From JAGPCK01 sp041675505 (GTDB lineage: Bacteria > Bacteroidota > Bacteroidia > UKL13-3), in assembly GCA_041675505.1 (NCBI GenBank), contig JBAYTR010000006.1, positions 1 through 64,000 of the forward strand: 64,000 nucleotides of DNA, given 5' to 3'. The notes below the pieces were generated by a model, which had not been told where the DNA came from, ran no database searches, and worked only from the letters and a program-made list of their open reading frames with translations. The position numbers and the translations under genes are program-made. Positions 7,918-17,600 of the stretch are shown here, piece after piece; position 1 is the stretch's first letter; every line of letters begins with the position of its first letter.

Positions 7918-9327
7918 ATGAAGCTTACCTTTTGGGGCGCAGCCCGACAAGTTACCGGCAGTATGCATCTTTTGGAAACCCAAAACGGTTACAAGGTGCT
8001 GGTGGATTGCGGCCTGGATTACGAACAACAACGTTTTTTCCATGATAATCCGCCCAACTCCTTCCCTTTTGACCCCGCAGCAATTGACGTGGTATTGCTT
8101 ACCCATGCCCATATTGACCACTCTGGCAATTTGCCCAATCTGGTAAGGCAAGGCTTTAAAGGAAACATCATCTGCACCCCGCCAACAGCAGATTTAATTA
8201 AACACCTGCTGTTTGACAGTGCCAATATTCAGGCATTCGATTACAAAAAATCCAAAAGCAAAGGAAAGGGAAAGCTAAAAAAGCCTACACCAAAGCCACT
8301 TTACGGCCATCAAGATGTGGTGAGGTGTATGGAGAAAGTGCTTACTTTAAACTTTCATAAGTCATTCCGTTTAAACGATGAGCTGGAGTTTACCTTTTAT
8401 GAAGCCGGTCATTTATTAGGTGCAGCCTGCATACATATGCATTATGAAGAGGAGGGCAAAAAAGGCAGCATAGGCTTTACCGGAGATTTGGGTCGTAATG
8501 GTTCCAAACTGGTGCGCGACCCGGAACAAATGCCTGAAGTAGATTACCTGGTAACAGAAACCACCTACGGAGGTCGCTCACACAAGGTAAAAAACAGCGC
8601 TGAAGATGAACTGCTCGCACACGTAAAACAAACCTGCGAGGATATAAACGGCAAACTGATTATCCCCGCCTTTAGTGTGGGACGCACACAAGCCATCATT
8701 TATACACTGAACCGCTTACACAAAAAAGGGTTGCTGCCCAAAATAAAAGTGTTTGTAGATAGTCCGCTGGCCTTGCGTACTACACCCTATTACGAACACT
8801 ACGAGAATTTACTTAATGAAGAAGCGAAATCGTTTTTTGATATCCATGGCGATTTATTTTCATTTGAACAGCTCACCTTTGTTCAGGGCATTCATGACGA
8901 GCATGACCTCAACTATACACAGGAGCCCTGCATTATTGTTTCAGCTGCCGGAATGGTGGAAGGTGGACGCATTCAGGAACACGTTAAAAACCATATAGGC
9001 AATCCGTTCAGCACCATACTTATTGCCGGCTTTTGTGCTGAAGGAACACTGGGGCACCGGTTGTTGCAGGGACAACCCAGCATCAACATCAAACACCGCG
9101 AGATGCGGGTGTATGCTCAAATCAAATCAACCGATGTATTCAGCTCACATGCCGATCAGGAACAACTTATTCAGAATACACTGGCCTACAACAGCAAAAG
9201 GCTAAAAAAAGCCTTTCTGGTTCACGGTGACGAAAGGTCAATGGAACTATTTTCTTCCACCATGCAGCAATTACACTTTGATAAGTGTCATATACCTGAC
9301 AAAGGGGAAACATATCTGCTTGTATAA
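7918..9327 (+). CDS. MBL-fold / beta-CASP ribonuclease (CPSF-like)
   Basis: 469 residues. The metallo-beta-lactamase motif HAHIDHSG has metal ligands His63, His65, Asp67 and His68. Further motifs are EAGHLLGAA (metal His), GFTGDLGR, the beta-CASP core with FVDSPLALR and VSAAGMVEGGR, and a C-terminal RMMBL part with SSHADQEQL and LVHGDERSM. This order is that of bacterial relatives of the eukaryotic CPSF-73 and integrator nucleases, which act on RNA; the physiological substrate is not known from the sequence. A short Lys-rich insertion (KKSKSKGKGKLKK) near residue 110 could contact nucleic acid. It is followed 30 bp later by a separately promoted lipoprotein gene. Confidence 0.92.
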   Translation: MKLTFWGAARQVTGSMHLLETQNGYKVLVDCGLDYEQQRFFHDNPPNSFPFDPAAIDVVLLTHAHIDHSGNLPNLVRQGFKGNIICTPPTADLIKHLLFDSANIQAFDYKKSKSKGKGKLKKPTPKPLYGHQDVVRCMEKVLTLNFHKSFRLNDELEFTFYEAGHLLGAACIHMHYEEEGKKGSIGFTGDLGRNGSKLVRDPEQMPEVDYLVTETTYGGRSHKVKNSAEDELLAHVKQTCEDINGKLIIPAFSVGRTQAIIYTLNRLHKKGLLPKIKVFVDSPLALRTTPYYEHYENLLNEEAKSFFDIHGDLFSFEQLTFVQGIHDEHDLNYTQEPCIIVSAAGMVEGGRIQEHVKNHIGNPFSTILIAGFCAEGTLGHRLLQGQPSINIKHREMRVYAQIKSTDVFSSHADQEQLIQNTLAYNSKRLKKAFLVHGDERSMELFSSTMQQLHFDKCHIPDKGETYLLV

Positions 9328-9346
9328 ATATCACCTTTTTTGTATC

Positions 9347-9354
9347 TATCTTTG
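9347..9354 (+). promoter_or_regulatory. -7 promoter box of the serine hydrolase gene
   Basis: TATCTTTG, a perfect TAnnTTTG, ends 3 nt before the ATG at 9358. The frame is open to a TTG at 9340, but that codon lies upstream of the box, so 9358 is the better start. Confidence 0.6.
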
Positions 9355-9357
9355 TTT

Positions 9358-10566
9358 ATGCTTATACAAACTCGCATATTGTTTACTATTTTGCTCGTTT
9401 TTACAGGCACCTTGGCTTGCAAAAAAGAATCAATACCACTCATTGATCAAACTGCCCCCTCACTTACTTTACAAGACCTTGTTTACAAATACCACAAAAA
9501 GCACCCTGAGTTGCCCGGTATTACAGTAACCATTGTTACCGCTAACAATATTGCCAACACGGCTGCTGCGGGCTACTCTGATGTACAACTCAAAACACCA
9601 CTCACCTCATTTCATAAAATTGGGGTGGCCAGCAACACAAAAATGCTCACAGCAGTCATTATCCTTCAACTGATGGAAGAGGGTAAGTTATCCTTGAACG
9701 ATAAAATATCGGATTACCTGCAAGAACCTTGGGTAGACAGCCTGAACATACAAAACGGAATTTTACTGGGTGGCTTCGTGCGCATTATTGATTTGCTTAA
9801 ACACAATAGTGGCATAAGTGATTATGTAGACGAAAACTTTATTATCAATACAGAATTTTCACCCAACAAAGCATACACTTTTGAACAGCTGATGCGCTAT
9901 GCAATTTACAACGGGGAATCACATTTCATTCCGGGAACACCTGGAAAGTATAACTACTCCAGTACCAACTATACCTTGTTGGGGTTAATTATTGAACGTG
10001 TCACCGGAGATAAGTATGAGAATGTTCTTCGCAACAGGATACTCAATCCTGCAAACATGAAAAATAGTTTTTTACATAGTTACGAAGCCGTTATTCCCCC
10101 TCTTTCCAACGGATATTATGGCACAAACAATATTGCTGACGATAATCTGAGTTGGGTATGGGCCACAGGCGGACTTGCATCGCACAGTTTTGATATGACA
10201 CGTTTCCTGTCTTATTTGTTGGAAGGTAAATTTTTCAAAAAAACGTCTACACTTCAATTGATGCTCAACTTTTCGAGTGACAGTGAAGAAGAATACGGGT
10301 ATCAATATGGCTTAGGTATTATGAAATTTAACTTCGGCAACGGATTTAACCCCATTGGCCACATTGGCTCATTGCATGGTTACACCAGTGCCTGTTATTA
10401 TTTACCGGAACACCACAGCTATATGTTTGTTGGAATAACTACCGGAGGAGCGCACGCTTATTTGTTCGATTTACTCGGACAAGCTTATCGTTTTCAAACC
10501 CAGCGAATGTTTCCTAAACCTCCTTTGCCCAAGTTAGGTGGCAAAATCCACCTTGGCCATTGGTAA
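9358..10566 (+). CDS. Serine hydrolase lipoprotein, beta-lactamase class C / DD-peptidase family
   Basis: 402 residues from ATG 9358. The lipoprotein signal peptide ends in a lipobox TGTLA|C, so it is anchored in the envelope. The beta-lactamase/transpeptidase-like fold shows the SxxK motif SNTK (residues 92-95, nucleophile Ser92), the second motif YSS (about residue 200) and a third-motif equivalent HIGSLHG in place of KTG. HxG is common in class C-like esterases and D-aminopeptidases. Likely activity is ester or peptide hydrolysis in the periplasm or at the cell surface; true beta-lactamase action is not implied. It stands alone, with its own promoter. Confidence 0.9.
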   Translation: MLIQTRILFTILLVFTGTLACKKESIPLIDQTAPSLTLQDLVYKYHKKHPELPGITVTIVTANNIANTAAAGYSDVQLKTPLTSFHKIGVASNTKMLTAVIILQLMEEGKLSLNDKISDYLQEPWVDSLNIQNGILLGGFVRIIDLLKHNSGISDYVDENFIINTEFSPNKAYTFEQLMRYAIYNGESHFIPGTPGKYNYSSTNYTLLGLIIERVTGDKYENVLRNRILNPANMKNSFLHSYEAVIPPLSNGYYGTNNIADDNLSWVWATGGLASHSFDMTRFLSYLLEGKFFKKTSTLQLMLNFSSDSEEEYGYQYGLGIMKFNFGNGFNPIGHIGSLHGYTSACYYLPEHHSYMFVGITTGGAHAYLFDLLGQAYRFQTQRMFPKPPLPKLGGKIHLGHW

Positions 10567-10675
10567 ACAGCAAATATTTTTATATCTGCCTTTCAATGTT
10601 TTACGAACAGATAAAGGTTTTCTCTTCTACTCCGATTAATCTTTGGCAGATATTTTGAATTTCAGAAGTTGTAAA

Positions 10676-10683
10676 TATATTTG
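10676..10683 (+). promoter_or_regulatory. -7 promoter box of the LPP20-like lipoprotein gene
   Basis: TATATTTG, a perfect TAnnTTTG, ends 3 nt before the ATG at 10687. An in-frame TTG at 10681 lies within the box and is unlikely to be the start. Confidence 0.6.
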
Positions 10684-10686
10684 AAT

Positions 10687-11301
10687 ATGAAAATTAACTA
10701 CACTCAACAAGGTTTAAAACTGGGTTTTATTGCCTTCATCGCTTTAACTTCAACTGCAACACTTTCTTCCTGCGGAAAGAAAAAGAAGAAAGCAGAACCT
10801 GTAGCCGTAGAAAAAATAGATAAAGCTGTAGAAATCAGTCTGCCTTTCGAAAGCAAAGAATACAGAACAGATAAAGAATTTTTCAGATCTAAAAACGTAG
10901 GTAAAAGTCCTGATTTAGCCACAGCAAAAAAGATTGCCATGCAAAATGCCAAAGCTGAATTAGCCGGTAATATTCAATCAACCATGAAACGTGTTACCGA
11001 CCAATACACCAACCAACGCAGCGTGGCAAACAAACAGGAATACGAAAACAAGTTTGAAGAAATGAGCCGCGAAGTGGTAAACATGTCTTTAACCGATGTA
11101 CGTATCATTGGCGAAAAAACATTTATGAATCCTGATAACTCTTACTCCTACTGGGTAGCTATTGAAGTCAATAAAGAAACCGTTCTGAAAGGTTTTGATA
11201 AAGCTATATCCAATGATGCCAAGTTGAAACTTGATTACGACAAGATGAAGTTTGAGCAGATTTTCAACGAAGAGATGAAAAAACTGGAACAAGGAAACTA
11301 A
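10687..11301 (+). CDS. LPP20-like lipoprotein
   Basis: 204 residues. The signal peptide carries a lipobox (TLSS|C near residue 30) followed by a Lys-rich stretch GKKKKK. The middle, KIAMQNAKAELAGNIQSTMKR, and the later DVRIIGEKTF...YSYWVAIEVNKE match the LPP20-type lipoprotein fold, in which a helix of repeated Ala/Lys heptads packs on a small sheet. The function of this family in Bacteroidota is unknown. A stem-loop terminator follows immediately (11309-11333), so it is monocistronic. Confidence 0.8.
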   Translation: MKINYTQQGLKLGFIAFIALTSTATLSSCGKKKKKAEPVAVEKIDKAVEISLPFESKEYRTDKEFFRSKNVGKSPDLATAKKIAMQNAKAELAGNIQSTMKRVTDQYTNQRSVANKQEYENKFEEMSREVVNMSLTDVRIIGEKTFMNPDNSYSYWVAIEVNKETVLKGFDKAISNDAKLKLDYDKMKFEQIFNEEMKKLEQGN

Positions 11302-11308
11302 ATCTAAT

Positions 11309-11333
11309 AAAGCCTCCTCACAAGGGAGGCTTT
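11309..11333 (+). terminator. Terminator after the LPP20-like gene
   Basis: AAAGCCTCC and GGAGGCTTT form a perfect 9-bp stem with a 7-nt loop, starting 8 nt after the stop codon. The following T-run is weak (ttta). Confidence 0.75.
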
Positions 11334-11354
11334 ATACTTTAACCTCTATACCAA

Positions 11355-12377
11355 ATGAAAAAAATTTACACCCTACTTGTTGCGCTTTCCCTTGCCGCAA
11401 CATCTTTTGCTCAAAACAGCAGCCTCTCCTTTTTCTCTGATAAAGGTGAAAAATTCTGGGTGCTGTTAAACGGTGTGGCACAAAATGCCAAACCTCAATC
11501 AAATGTTAAAATAAGTAACCTGGCACCAAGTTTTTATCGGGTAAAAGTCGTTTTTCAAATTGACACATTAGGAGAAATCACTCAGAACATAGGCATTCAG
11601 CCGGGCAGTGAAGATGTTTACATGATTAAAAAGAGAACTACTCCAAAGGTTTTCAAAAAGACTAAAATTACCGATGAGATTAACATTGATAAATATGTAA
11701 TACGTCCGTTCTCTACGTCTGAATTCGGAGGCCAACAGGCACCCACATCAAATCAGGATGTAATTGTATACGGACAAGGAGAAGAACTGAATACTGAAGA
11801 AGTGGTACACCCCATTAATACATCAACCACTGTTATCACAACTACCACTACGCAAAAGAAAAAAACAAGCACGCCCAACACTACCACAAACAATGGCGGA
11901 GTAAACTTTAACCTGAATGTTGACCCAAACAACGGCAACATGAATATGAACATGAATGGCACAGGTGTGAATGTACAAACAGATCAGAACTCAACCAATA
12001 CAACAACCACGCAGCGTACAACTACTACACAACGTTCAACAACAAATCAACCGGCAAATTCCACTCCTGCTCGCACCACTACAGTAGTTCGTGCCATGAA
12101 CAGCATGGATTTCCAAAAAGCGGTGGAACAAATCAAAAAACAAACCTTCGATGACTCCAAAATGACGGTGGCAAAACAAGTATTAAAAAACAATTACATG
12201 AATTGCGCCCAGATAAAAACCATCATCGGACTTTTCACTTATGAGGCCAGCAAACTTGATTTTGCCAAAGCAGCTTATGACAAGTGTGTGGAAAAAAACA
12301 ACTATTATCTGCTGAATGATGCCTTCACCTATTCAGCATCTGTTGATGAACTGAATGAATTCTTAGAATCAAAATAA
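11355..12377 (+). CDS. Secreted DUF4476-domain protein with Thr/Asn-rich linker
   Basis: 340 residues. A signal peptide (1-19, SFAQ|N) leads into an N-terminal beta domain of about 100 residues (WVLLNGVAQN...SFYRVKVVF). A long low-complexity linker rich in Thr, Asn and Gln follows (about residues 155-250, including runs of TTTT and MNMNMN). The C-terminal ~90 residues, from MNSMDFQKAVEQIKKQTFDDSKM to the end, match DUF4476, a helical domain found in secreted Bacteroidota proteins. No catalytic motif is visible. A strong terminator follows at 12401-12428. Confidence 0.85.
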   Translation: MKKIYTLLVALSLAATSFAQNSSLSFFSDKGEKFWVLLNGVAQNAKPQSNVKISNLAPSFYRVKVVFQIDTLGEITQNIGIQPGSEDVYMIKKRTTPKVFKKTKITDEINIDKYVIRPFSTSEFGGQQAPTSNQDVIVYGQGEELNTEEVVHPINTSTTVITTTTTQKKKTSTPNTTTNNGGVNFNLNVDPNNGNMNMNMNGTGVNVQTDQNSTNTTTTQRTTTTQRSTTNQPANSTPARTTTVVRAMNSMDFQKAVEQIKKQTFDDSKMTVAKQVLKNNYMNCAQIKTIIGLFTYEASKLDFAKAAYDKCVEKNNYYLLNDAFTYSASVDELNEFLESK

Positions 12378-12400
12378 ACAATTCATTGAAATAATTATTT

Positions 12401-12428
12401 AAAAGTCCTGCTATACCGCAGGACTTTT
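12401..12428 (+). terminator. Terminator after the DUF4476 gene
   Basis: AAAAGTCCTGC and GCAGGACTTTT form a perfect 11-bp stem with a 6-nt loop. The T-rich tail overlaps the -7 box of the next gene (12429-12436), a compact terminator-promoter junction. Confidence 0.88.
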
Positions 12429-12436
12429 TATTTTTG
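12429..12436 (+). promoter_or_regulatory. -7 promoter box of rlmI
   Basis: TATTTTTG, a perfect TAnnTTTG, ends 4 nt before the ATG at 12441. Because a terminator stem ends at 12428, transcription of rlmI must start here, which makes the near-leaderless reading particularly strong for this gene. Confidence 0.7.
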
Positions 12437-12440
12437 CACC

Positions 12441-13622
12441 ATGTATAAAAAGCTATTCCTTAAATCAGGCAGAGAACGTTCATTGTACAATCGCCATCCT
12501 TGGCTCTTCTCCGGTGGTGTTAAACAAGCCCCGCAGTCATCAGAAGGAGAAATCATTCAGGTATGTTCTAACCACGGTGATTTACTGGGATATGGTTTTT
12601 ACTCTACGCACAGCCAGATTGTTTGCCGCCTGTTTGAATTTACTCAGGATGAACAATTGGTTATTGACGAAACCTACTGGCTCAATAAAGTAAAGATGGC
12701 CTATGCACTTCGAAGTGCGCATGTATTGAATGCAGATACCAATTGCTACCGCCTGCTTCATGCAGAAGGTGACTTTACCCCAGGAATTATCTGTGACATT
12801 TACAATAACGTTGCTTCCGTTCAACTGCTGATTAAGGGAACGGAGTTAATACAAGAACAACTAATCCGAGCCATTGAGCAAATAACCGGAGTAGAGCATG
12901 TGTTTCTGAAAACTAAAAAAAGCTCACAAATGATGGAGGGCGTGGAAAGCGGAACCAGATGGACCACCACTCCTCCGGCATCTAAAACAGAGGTAATAGA
13001 AAACAATATCCGCTTTTTGGTGGATGTGGAACACGGTCAAAAAACAGGTTTTTTCATTGACCAGCGCGATAATCGTCAACTCTTAAAACATTTCGCTAAG
13101 GATAAAAAAGTATTAAACACATTCAGCTACACAGGTGGATTCAGTTTGTATGCACTGGCCGGAGGAGCCTCACTGGTGCATTCCGTTGACATTTCAAAAG
13201 ATGCTTGCAGCATGTGCGATGAAAATGTAACACTGAACTTCCCAGATTGCAAAATACACGAATCTTTTAGTGCCGATTGTTTTGATTTCATCAAACAACA
13301 GGCAGAGCAATATGATGTAATTGTACTTGACCCGCCTGCTTTTGCTAAAAATGCCCGTTCAGTAGATAATGCAGCACGCGGATACAAGGAACTGAACATG
13401 GCGGCTATCAAGAAAATAAAACCCGGAGGCATTATTTTCACTTTCTCCTGCTCACAAAATATTGACCGCGATTTATTCCGCAAAATTATATTTGGTGCCG
13501 CAGCAGATGCCCGCAGAAATGTGCGCATTATTCACCAACTCACCCAACCGGCCGATCATCCGGTGAACATTTTCCATCCGGAAGGAGAATACCTGAAAGG
13601 GCTTGTTTTACAGGTAGAGTAA
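12441..13622 (+). CDS. rlmI: RlmI-like 23S rRNA (cytosine-C5) methyltransferase
   Basis: 393 residues, the usual family length. An N-terminal PUA domain (about 1-75) binds RNA; a linker domain contains FLKTKKSSQMMEG; the Rossmann methyltransferase has HGQKTGFFIDQRDNR, SAM motif NTFSYTGGFSLYA, the LDPPAFAKN catalytic-site motif and FSCS near the C-terminus. In E. coli RlmI methylates C1962 of 23S rRNA. This may be that enzyme or the close paralogue RlmK/YwbD type; assignment of the exact base is by homology only. Confidence 0.9.
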   Translation: MYKKLFLKSGRERSLYNRHPWLFSGGVKQAPQSSEGEIIQVCSNHGDLLGYGFYSTHSQIVCRLFEFTQDEQLVIDETYWLNKVKMAYALRSAHVLNADTNCYRLLHAEGDFTPGIICDIYNNVASVQLLIKGTELIQEQLIRAIEQITGVEHVFLKTKKSSQMMEGVESGTRWTTTPPASKTEVIENNIRFLVDVEHGQKTGFFIDQRDNRQLLKHFAKDKKVLNTFSYTGGFSLYALAGGASLVHSVDISKDACSMCDENVTLNFPDCKIHESFSADCFDFIKQQAEQYDVIVLDPPAFAKNARSVDNAARGYKELNMAAIKKIKPGGIIFTFSCSQNIDRDLFRKIIFGAAADARRNVRIIHQLTQPADHPVNIFHPEGEYLKGLVLQVE

Positions 13623-13723
13623 CCTTCCATACTTCAATTTACTTGCGCTGATTTATCCACATTATTTTGCCCCTGCAGGTAAATGCATTACTTTTACTTT
13701 TAAGCCCTCATGCTTAAACATAC

Positions 13724-14125
13724 ATGATGAAAATAATCTCCTTCATGCTATTGTTGCTTTGTTGTTCATTTACCATAAGCACATTTCCGCCAAGAGTTCA
13801 GGTGGGCAATGCCAGCTATTACGGAGTGAAAAAATTTCATATGCGCAAAACAGCCAGCGGAGAACTGATGCACCGCGACAGCATGACTGCTGCACACCGC
13901 ACCTACGCTTTCGGTACCAGGGTAAAAGTAACCAACCTCAAAAACAACAAGTGGGTAATAGTACGAATCAATGACCGCGGCCCGCGTAGTAAAAGCAGGG
14001 TAATTGACCTCTCTGTAGCAGCAGCACGTAAGCTGGATATGATACAGGCCGGCATAGTGAAAGTAAAAGTAGAAACTATTCTCAACTTGAAAGAAATTCA
14101 GGATTCAATTCCATCCTCCAAATAG
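13724..14125 (+). CDS. RlpA-like double-psi beta-barrel protein
   Basis: 133 residues. A signal peptide (about 1-20) precedes a double-psi beta-barrel with the RlpA signature: ASYYG near residue 30, KTASGELMHRDSMTAAH, FGTRVKVTNL, then VIVRINDRGP and VIDLSVAAARKLD. RlpA proteins are septal lytic transglycosylases acting on peptidoglycan lacking stem peptides. The SPOR domain found in longer homologues is absent, so septal targeting is not assured and the protein is minimal. No lipobox is present. The preceding 101-bp gap has no perfect -7 box. Confidence 0.88.
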   Translation: MMKIISFMLLLLCCSFTISTFPPRVQVGNASYYGVKKFHMRKTASGELMHRDSMTAAHRTYAFGTRVKVTNLKNNKWVIVRINDRGPRSKSRVIDLSVAAARKLDMIQAGIVKVKVETILNLKEIQDSIPSSK

Positions 14126-14132
14126 AAGAATA

Positions 14133-14140
14133 TATATTTG
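14133..14140 (+). promoter_or_regulatory. -7 promoter box of the gene at 14145
   Basis: TATATTTG, a perfect TAnnTTTG, ends 4 nt before the ATG at 14145 and only 8 nt after the stop of the RlpA-like gene. Confidence 0.6.
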
Positions 14141-14144
14141 CAAT

Positions 14145-14612
14145 ATGTATCCAGTCTCCAAAACCATAACCTTCATGCTGCTTATGCTGATTACATCAGC
14201 CCTCTTTACTGATTGCCGTTCAGGAAAGAAAAAAAGCAACACCTTAACTGAAGAAACTATTGCTCCTGATCATGTTATCCGCGTAGGAAAATCAGGCGGC
14301 TTTACAGGTGTTACACAAATCTACTCATTGAACTCTACAGGAGATGTAATGTTTTTCTCCGGCCTGGAAGGAAACCAAATTGGTAAACCCATTGGCAAAA
14401 TCTCTCCGGCTGATTGTTCCATGCTGTACAAATCACTACGAACCCTTAAACTATCGGAGTATGCTGTTAAAACCACAGGCAACATTACTTATTTCATCCG
14501 TGAAACAAAGGGTGACAGCACTTATGAGGTAAGCTGGGGCATTGAACAAAAAGATGTTCCTGAACCCTTAAAAAATTACCACCGCTTATTCATGTCTAAA
14601 ATTCCACAATAA
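14145..14612 (+). CDS. Probable lipoprotein of unknown function
   Basis: 155 residues. A hydrophobic N-terminal segment ends at Cys24 in ALFTDC followed by RSGKKKS, which reads as a lipoprotein signal with an imperfect lipobox (Asp at -1). The mature part has a beta-rich pattern (GGFTGVTQIYSLNSTGDVMFFSGL) and no recognised motif. The M4 peptidase gene starts 5 nt after its stop, so the two are almost certainly co-transcribed. A role as an inhibitor or envelope partner of that secreted protease is possible but only guessed from position. Confidence 0.75.
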   Translation: MYPVSKTITFMLLMLITSALFTDCRSGKKKSNTLTEETIAPDHVIRVGKSGGFTGVTQIYSLNSTGDVMFFSGLEGNQIGKPIGKISPADCSMLYKSLRTLKLSEYAVKTTGNITYFIRETKGDSTYEVSWGIEQKDVPEPLKNYHRLFMSKIPQ

Positions 14613-14617
14613 ATAAT

Positions 14618-17600
14618 ATGAAAAAACTTTTTATCACCGGGATAGCATTGCTGCTGGTAACAGCCCCTGCAATGGCACAAAAAAAGGTAAATCCTTTTGA
14701 TGCCCGAAGCAAACAGAAAAACAACCACTCTGTTGAGAAGCCCATTATACACGGCACCATTCAAGGCAAAAGATTTCCCAAAAGCTCCATTGCTCCCTCC
14801 GCCTTAACCCGCGTACAAAAAAACGGAACAACCCATGCTCCGCAGATAATCCGTGAGCAAGCACACACACTTCCTTTGTTCATTAAAAAAGAAGCGTCAC
14901 CTGAAAGTGCTAAATTCAAAACCTACTCTGTATTCGAAGCACAGGAACTCGCTCATCAGTTTCTTGCGGAAGTAAAGGATATGATGCAGATTAAACATCC
15001 TGCCGATGAGTGGAAAGTGAGCAGCATTTCACAGGATGAACTGAACAATCAGCATACACGTTTAGAACAGGTGTATCAAGGGATTCCGGTTTATGGCGCA
15101 GAAATTATACTACATGCTAAAAACGGAGTTAATGAAGTAATGAACGGAAGATACTTTCCGACTCCTGAATTGCCTTCTGCATCTGCCGGAATCAATTCTG
15201 CAGATGCTATTCGTTCTGCTATAAAAGAGTTACAATCAAAAACAAAGTGGAAAGAATTAAACGAGGTGCAATCACAGTTGTGCAAGTACAAAGGTCCGGA
15301 AGCAAAACTGGTAGTTTACCATGTGAATCAGGATGCCGCTAAAGAAAAAATTACATGGCACATTAAAATCAAACCCAATTGGCTCGAAAGCTGGAATGTT
15401 TTTATAGACGCCAATACCGGAGAAGTTATACATTCTTTCAATAATGCTTGTACCATTAACGGCCCAAAAACTGCCAGCGGTAATGACCTGAACGGGGTAA
15501 ACAGAACCATAAACACCTACGAGTACAACGGGAGTTTTTATCTGATTGATGCTTCACGCAGCATGTACAATTCCGCTCAATCAAGTTTGCCGAATGACCC
15601 TGTAGGTGCCATCTGGACTATCGATGCACAAAATACTCCCGGTAACAGCATTTACAACATCACCACAAGCACAAATTCAGGCTGGAACAACAAAGCCATT
15701 TCCGCACACTACAATGCCGGCATAGCTTTCGACTATTATAAAAATACGCATAGCCGTAATTCTATAAATGCTCAGGGAGGAACCATTACTTCAGTAATTA
15801 ATGTTTCAGATGACGATGGCTCAGGATTGGATAATGCTTACTGGACGGGCGAAATGATGTGCTACGGAAACGGAAAATTTGCCTTCAAACCTTTGGCTGG
15901 TAGTTTGGATGTAGCCGGACACGAAATGACCCATGGTGTAGTTCAGAACACTGCCAACCTTGAGTACCAAGGACAATCAGGAGCAATCAATGAATCCATG
16001 GCCGACATCTTTGGCTGCATGATGGATAGAAACGATTGGCTGATAGGTGAAGAAGTAGTTAAAACTCAATATTACCCATCAGGTGCATTGCGCAGCATGC
16101 AAGACCCTCACAACGGAGGTAACAGCTTAAATGATGACGGGTATCAACCACGTGTAATGAGTGAATATTACACCGGTACACAAGACAATGGTGGAGTACA
16201 CATCAACAGCGGAATTCCGAACTGGGCTTTCTACAAATATGCCACAGCGATAACCAAAGAAAAAGCAGAGAAGGTTTATTACCGGGCATTAAATACTTAC
16301 CTCACTAAAACTTCGCAATTTGTTGACCTCAGAATAGCAGTTGTACAATCCGCCATTGATTTATATGGCAACAACACCACCGAAGTAAACGAAGCTAAAA
16401 ATGCGTTCAATGCAGTAGGAATTTATGCTACTGACCCCGGAGGCGGTGGAAGTGGTGGTGGCGGAACAAACACAGCTGTTGACCTACCTGTGAATCCGGG
16501 ACAAGATTATATTCTGAGTTACGATGAAAATACATCTGACCCTGTAACGCTTTATTCATCGAGCACAACAGGCACCAACTATGTGAGTAAATCACAACGT
16601 AACATGAAACGTAAACCAAGTGTGGTTGATAACGGATCTAACTGTGTGTTTGTAGGCACAGATAGCAAAATATATTCGCTCAACCTCACCGGAACAGCAA
16701 GTGAATCAGTAATCTCCTCTCAAACAATTTGGGACAATGTGGCCATTGCAAAAGATGCCTCAAAACTTGCTGCTATTACCACCGATGTTGATACATCAAT
16801 TTATATCTACGATTATAATTTGCAACAATGGAAACAATTTGTTTTGTATAACCCCACTTATTCAGAAGGCGTTGATGCCGGTGGTGTGCTGTATGCTGAT
16901 GCATTGGAATGGGACTACAGCGGACAATACATTATTTACGATGCAAAAAATGTTATCTCCAATCCATTTGGTGATGACATTGAATATTGGGACATCGGTA
17001 TGATAAAGGTATGGGATAATGCAACCAACACCTGGGGAGATGGTTCTGTTCAGAAACTATACACCCAGCTACCTGAAGATGTGAGTATAGGCAACCCGAC
17101 TTTTGCCAAAAACTCCCCTTACATTATTGCTTTCGATTACATTGACTCTTACAATAATGTGAATGCTATACTTGCCAAAAACATTATTACAGGTGATGAT
17201 GACTTAATCTATACCAACACTGTTTTAGGTTTCCCTGATTACTCCAAGTTGGATAACAAAATACTGTTTAATGCTGAGGATGTAAACAGTAATCCAATAG
17301 TTGCCCAAATTGGTTTAACAACATCTAAAATAAAAGGATCGGGTAGTTCTTCTTTGCTTATCCCTGATGCCAAATGGGGAATATGGTATTCACAGGGCAC
17401 GCGCTCACTCAAAAGCAGTGGCAAGGACCTTACCTCTTTCAGCTTTCCATCACTCACACCTGCAGCTAATGCCACAATAACCGGAACCAGCGTAAGTGTA
17501 ACTGTTCCCTCCTCCACCAACATCAGTGCATTGATTGCCTCTTTCTCCTTGTCGCCACTTGCACAAGCCAGTATTGGTTCCACAAAACAAATAAGTAGTG

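Noticed and set aside
9358..10566. Antibiotic-resistance beta-lactamase.
   Set aside because: The SxxK and Tyr motifs are general to a broad family of serine hydrolases, the third motif is HxG rather than KTG, and there is no resistance context.
13653..13661. Perfect DnaA box TTATCCACA upstream of the RlpA-like gene.
   Set aside because: Only one box, no cluster, no AT-rich unwinding element and no dnaA or dnaN nearby; a 9-mer like this is expected by chance in a genome.
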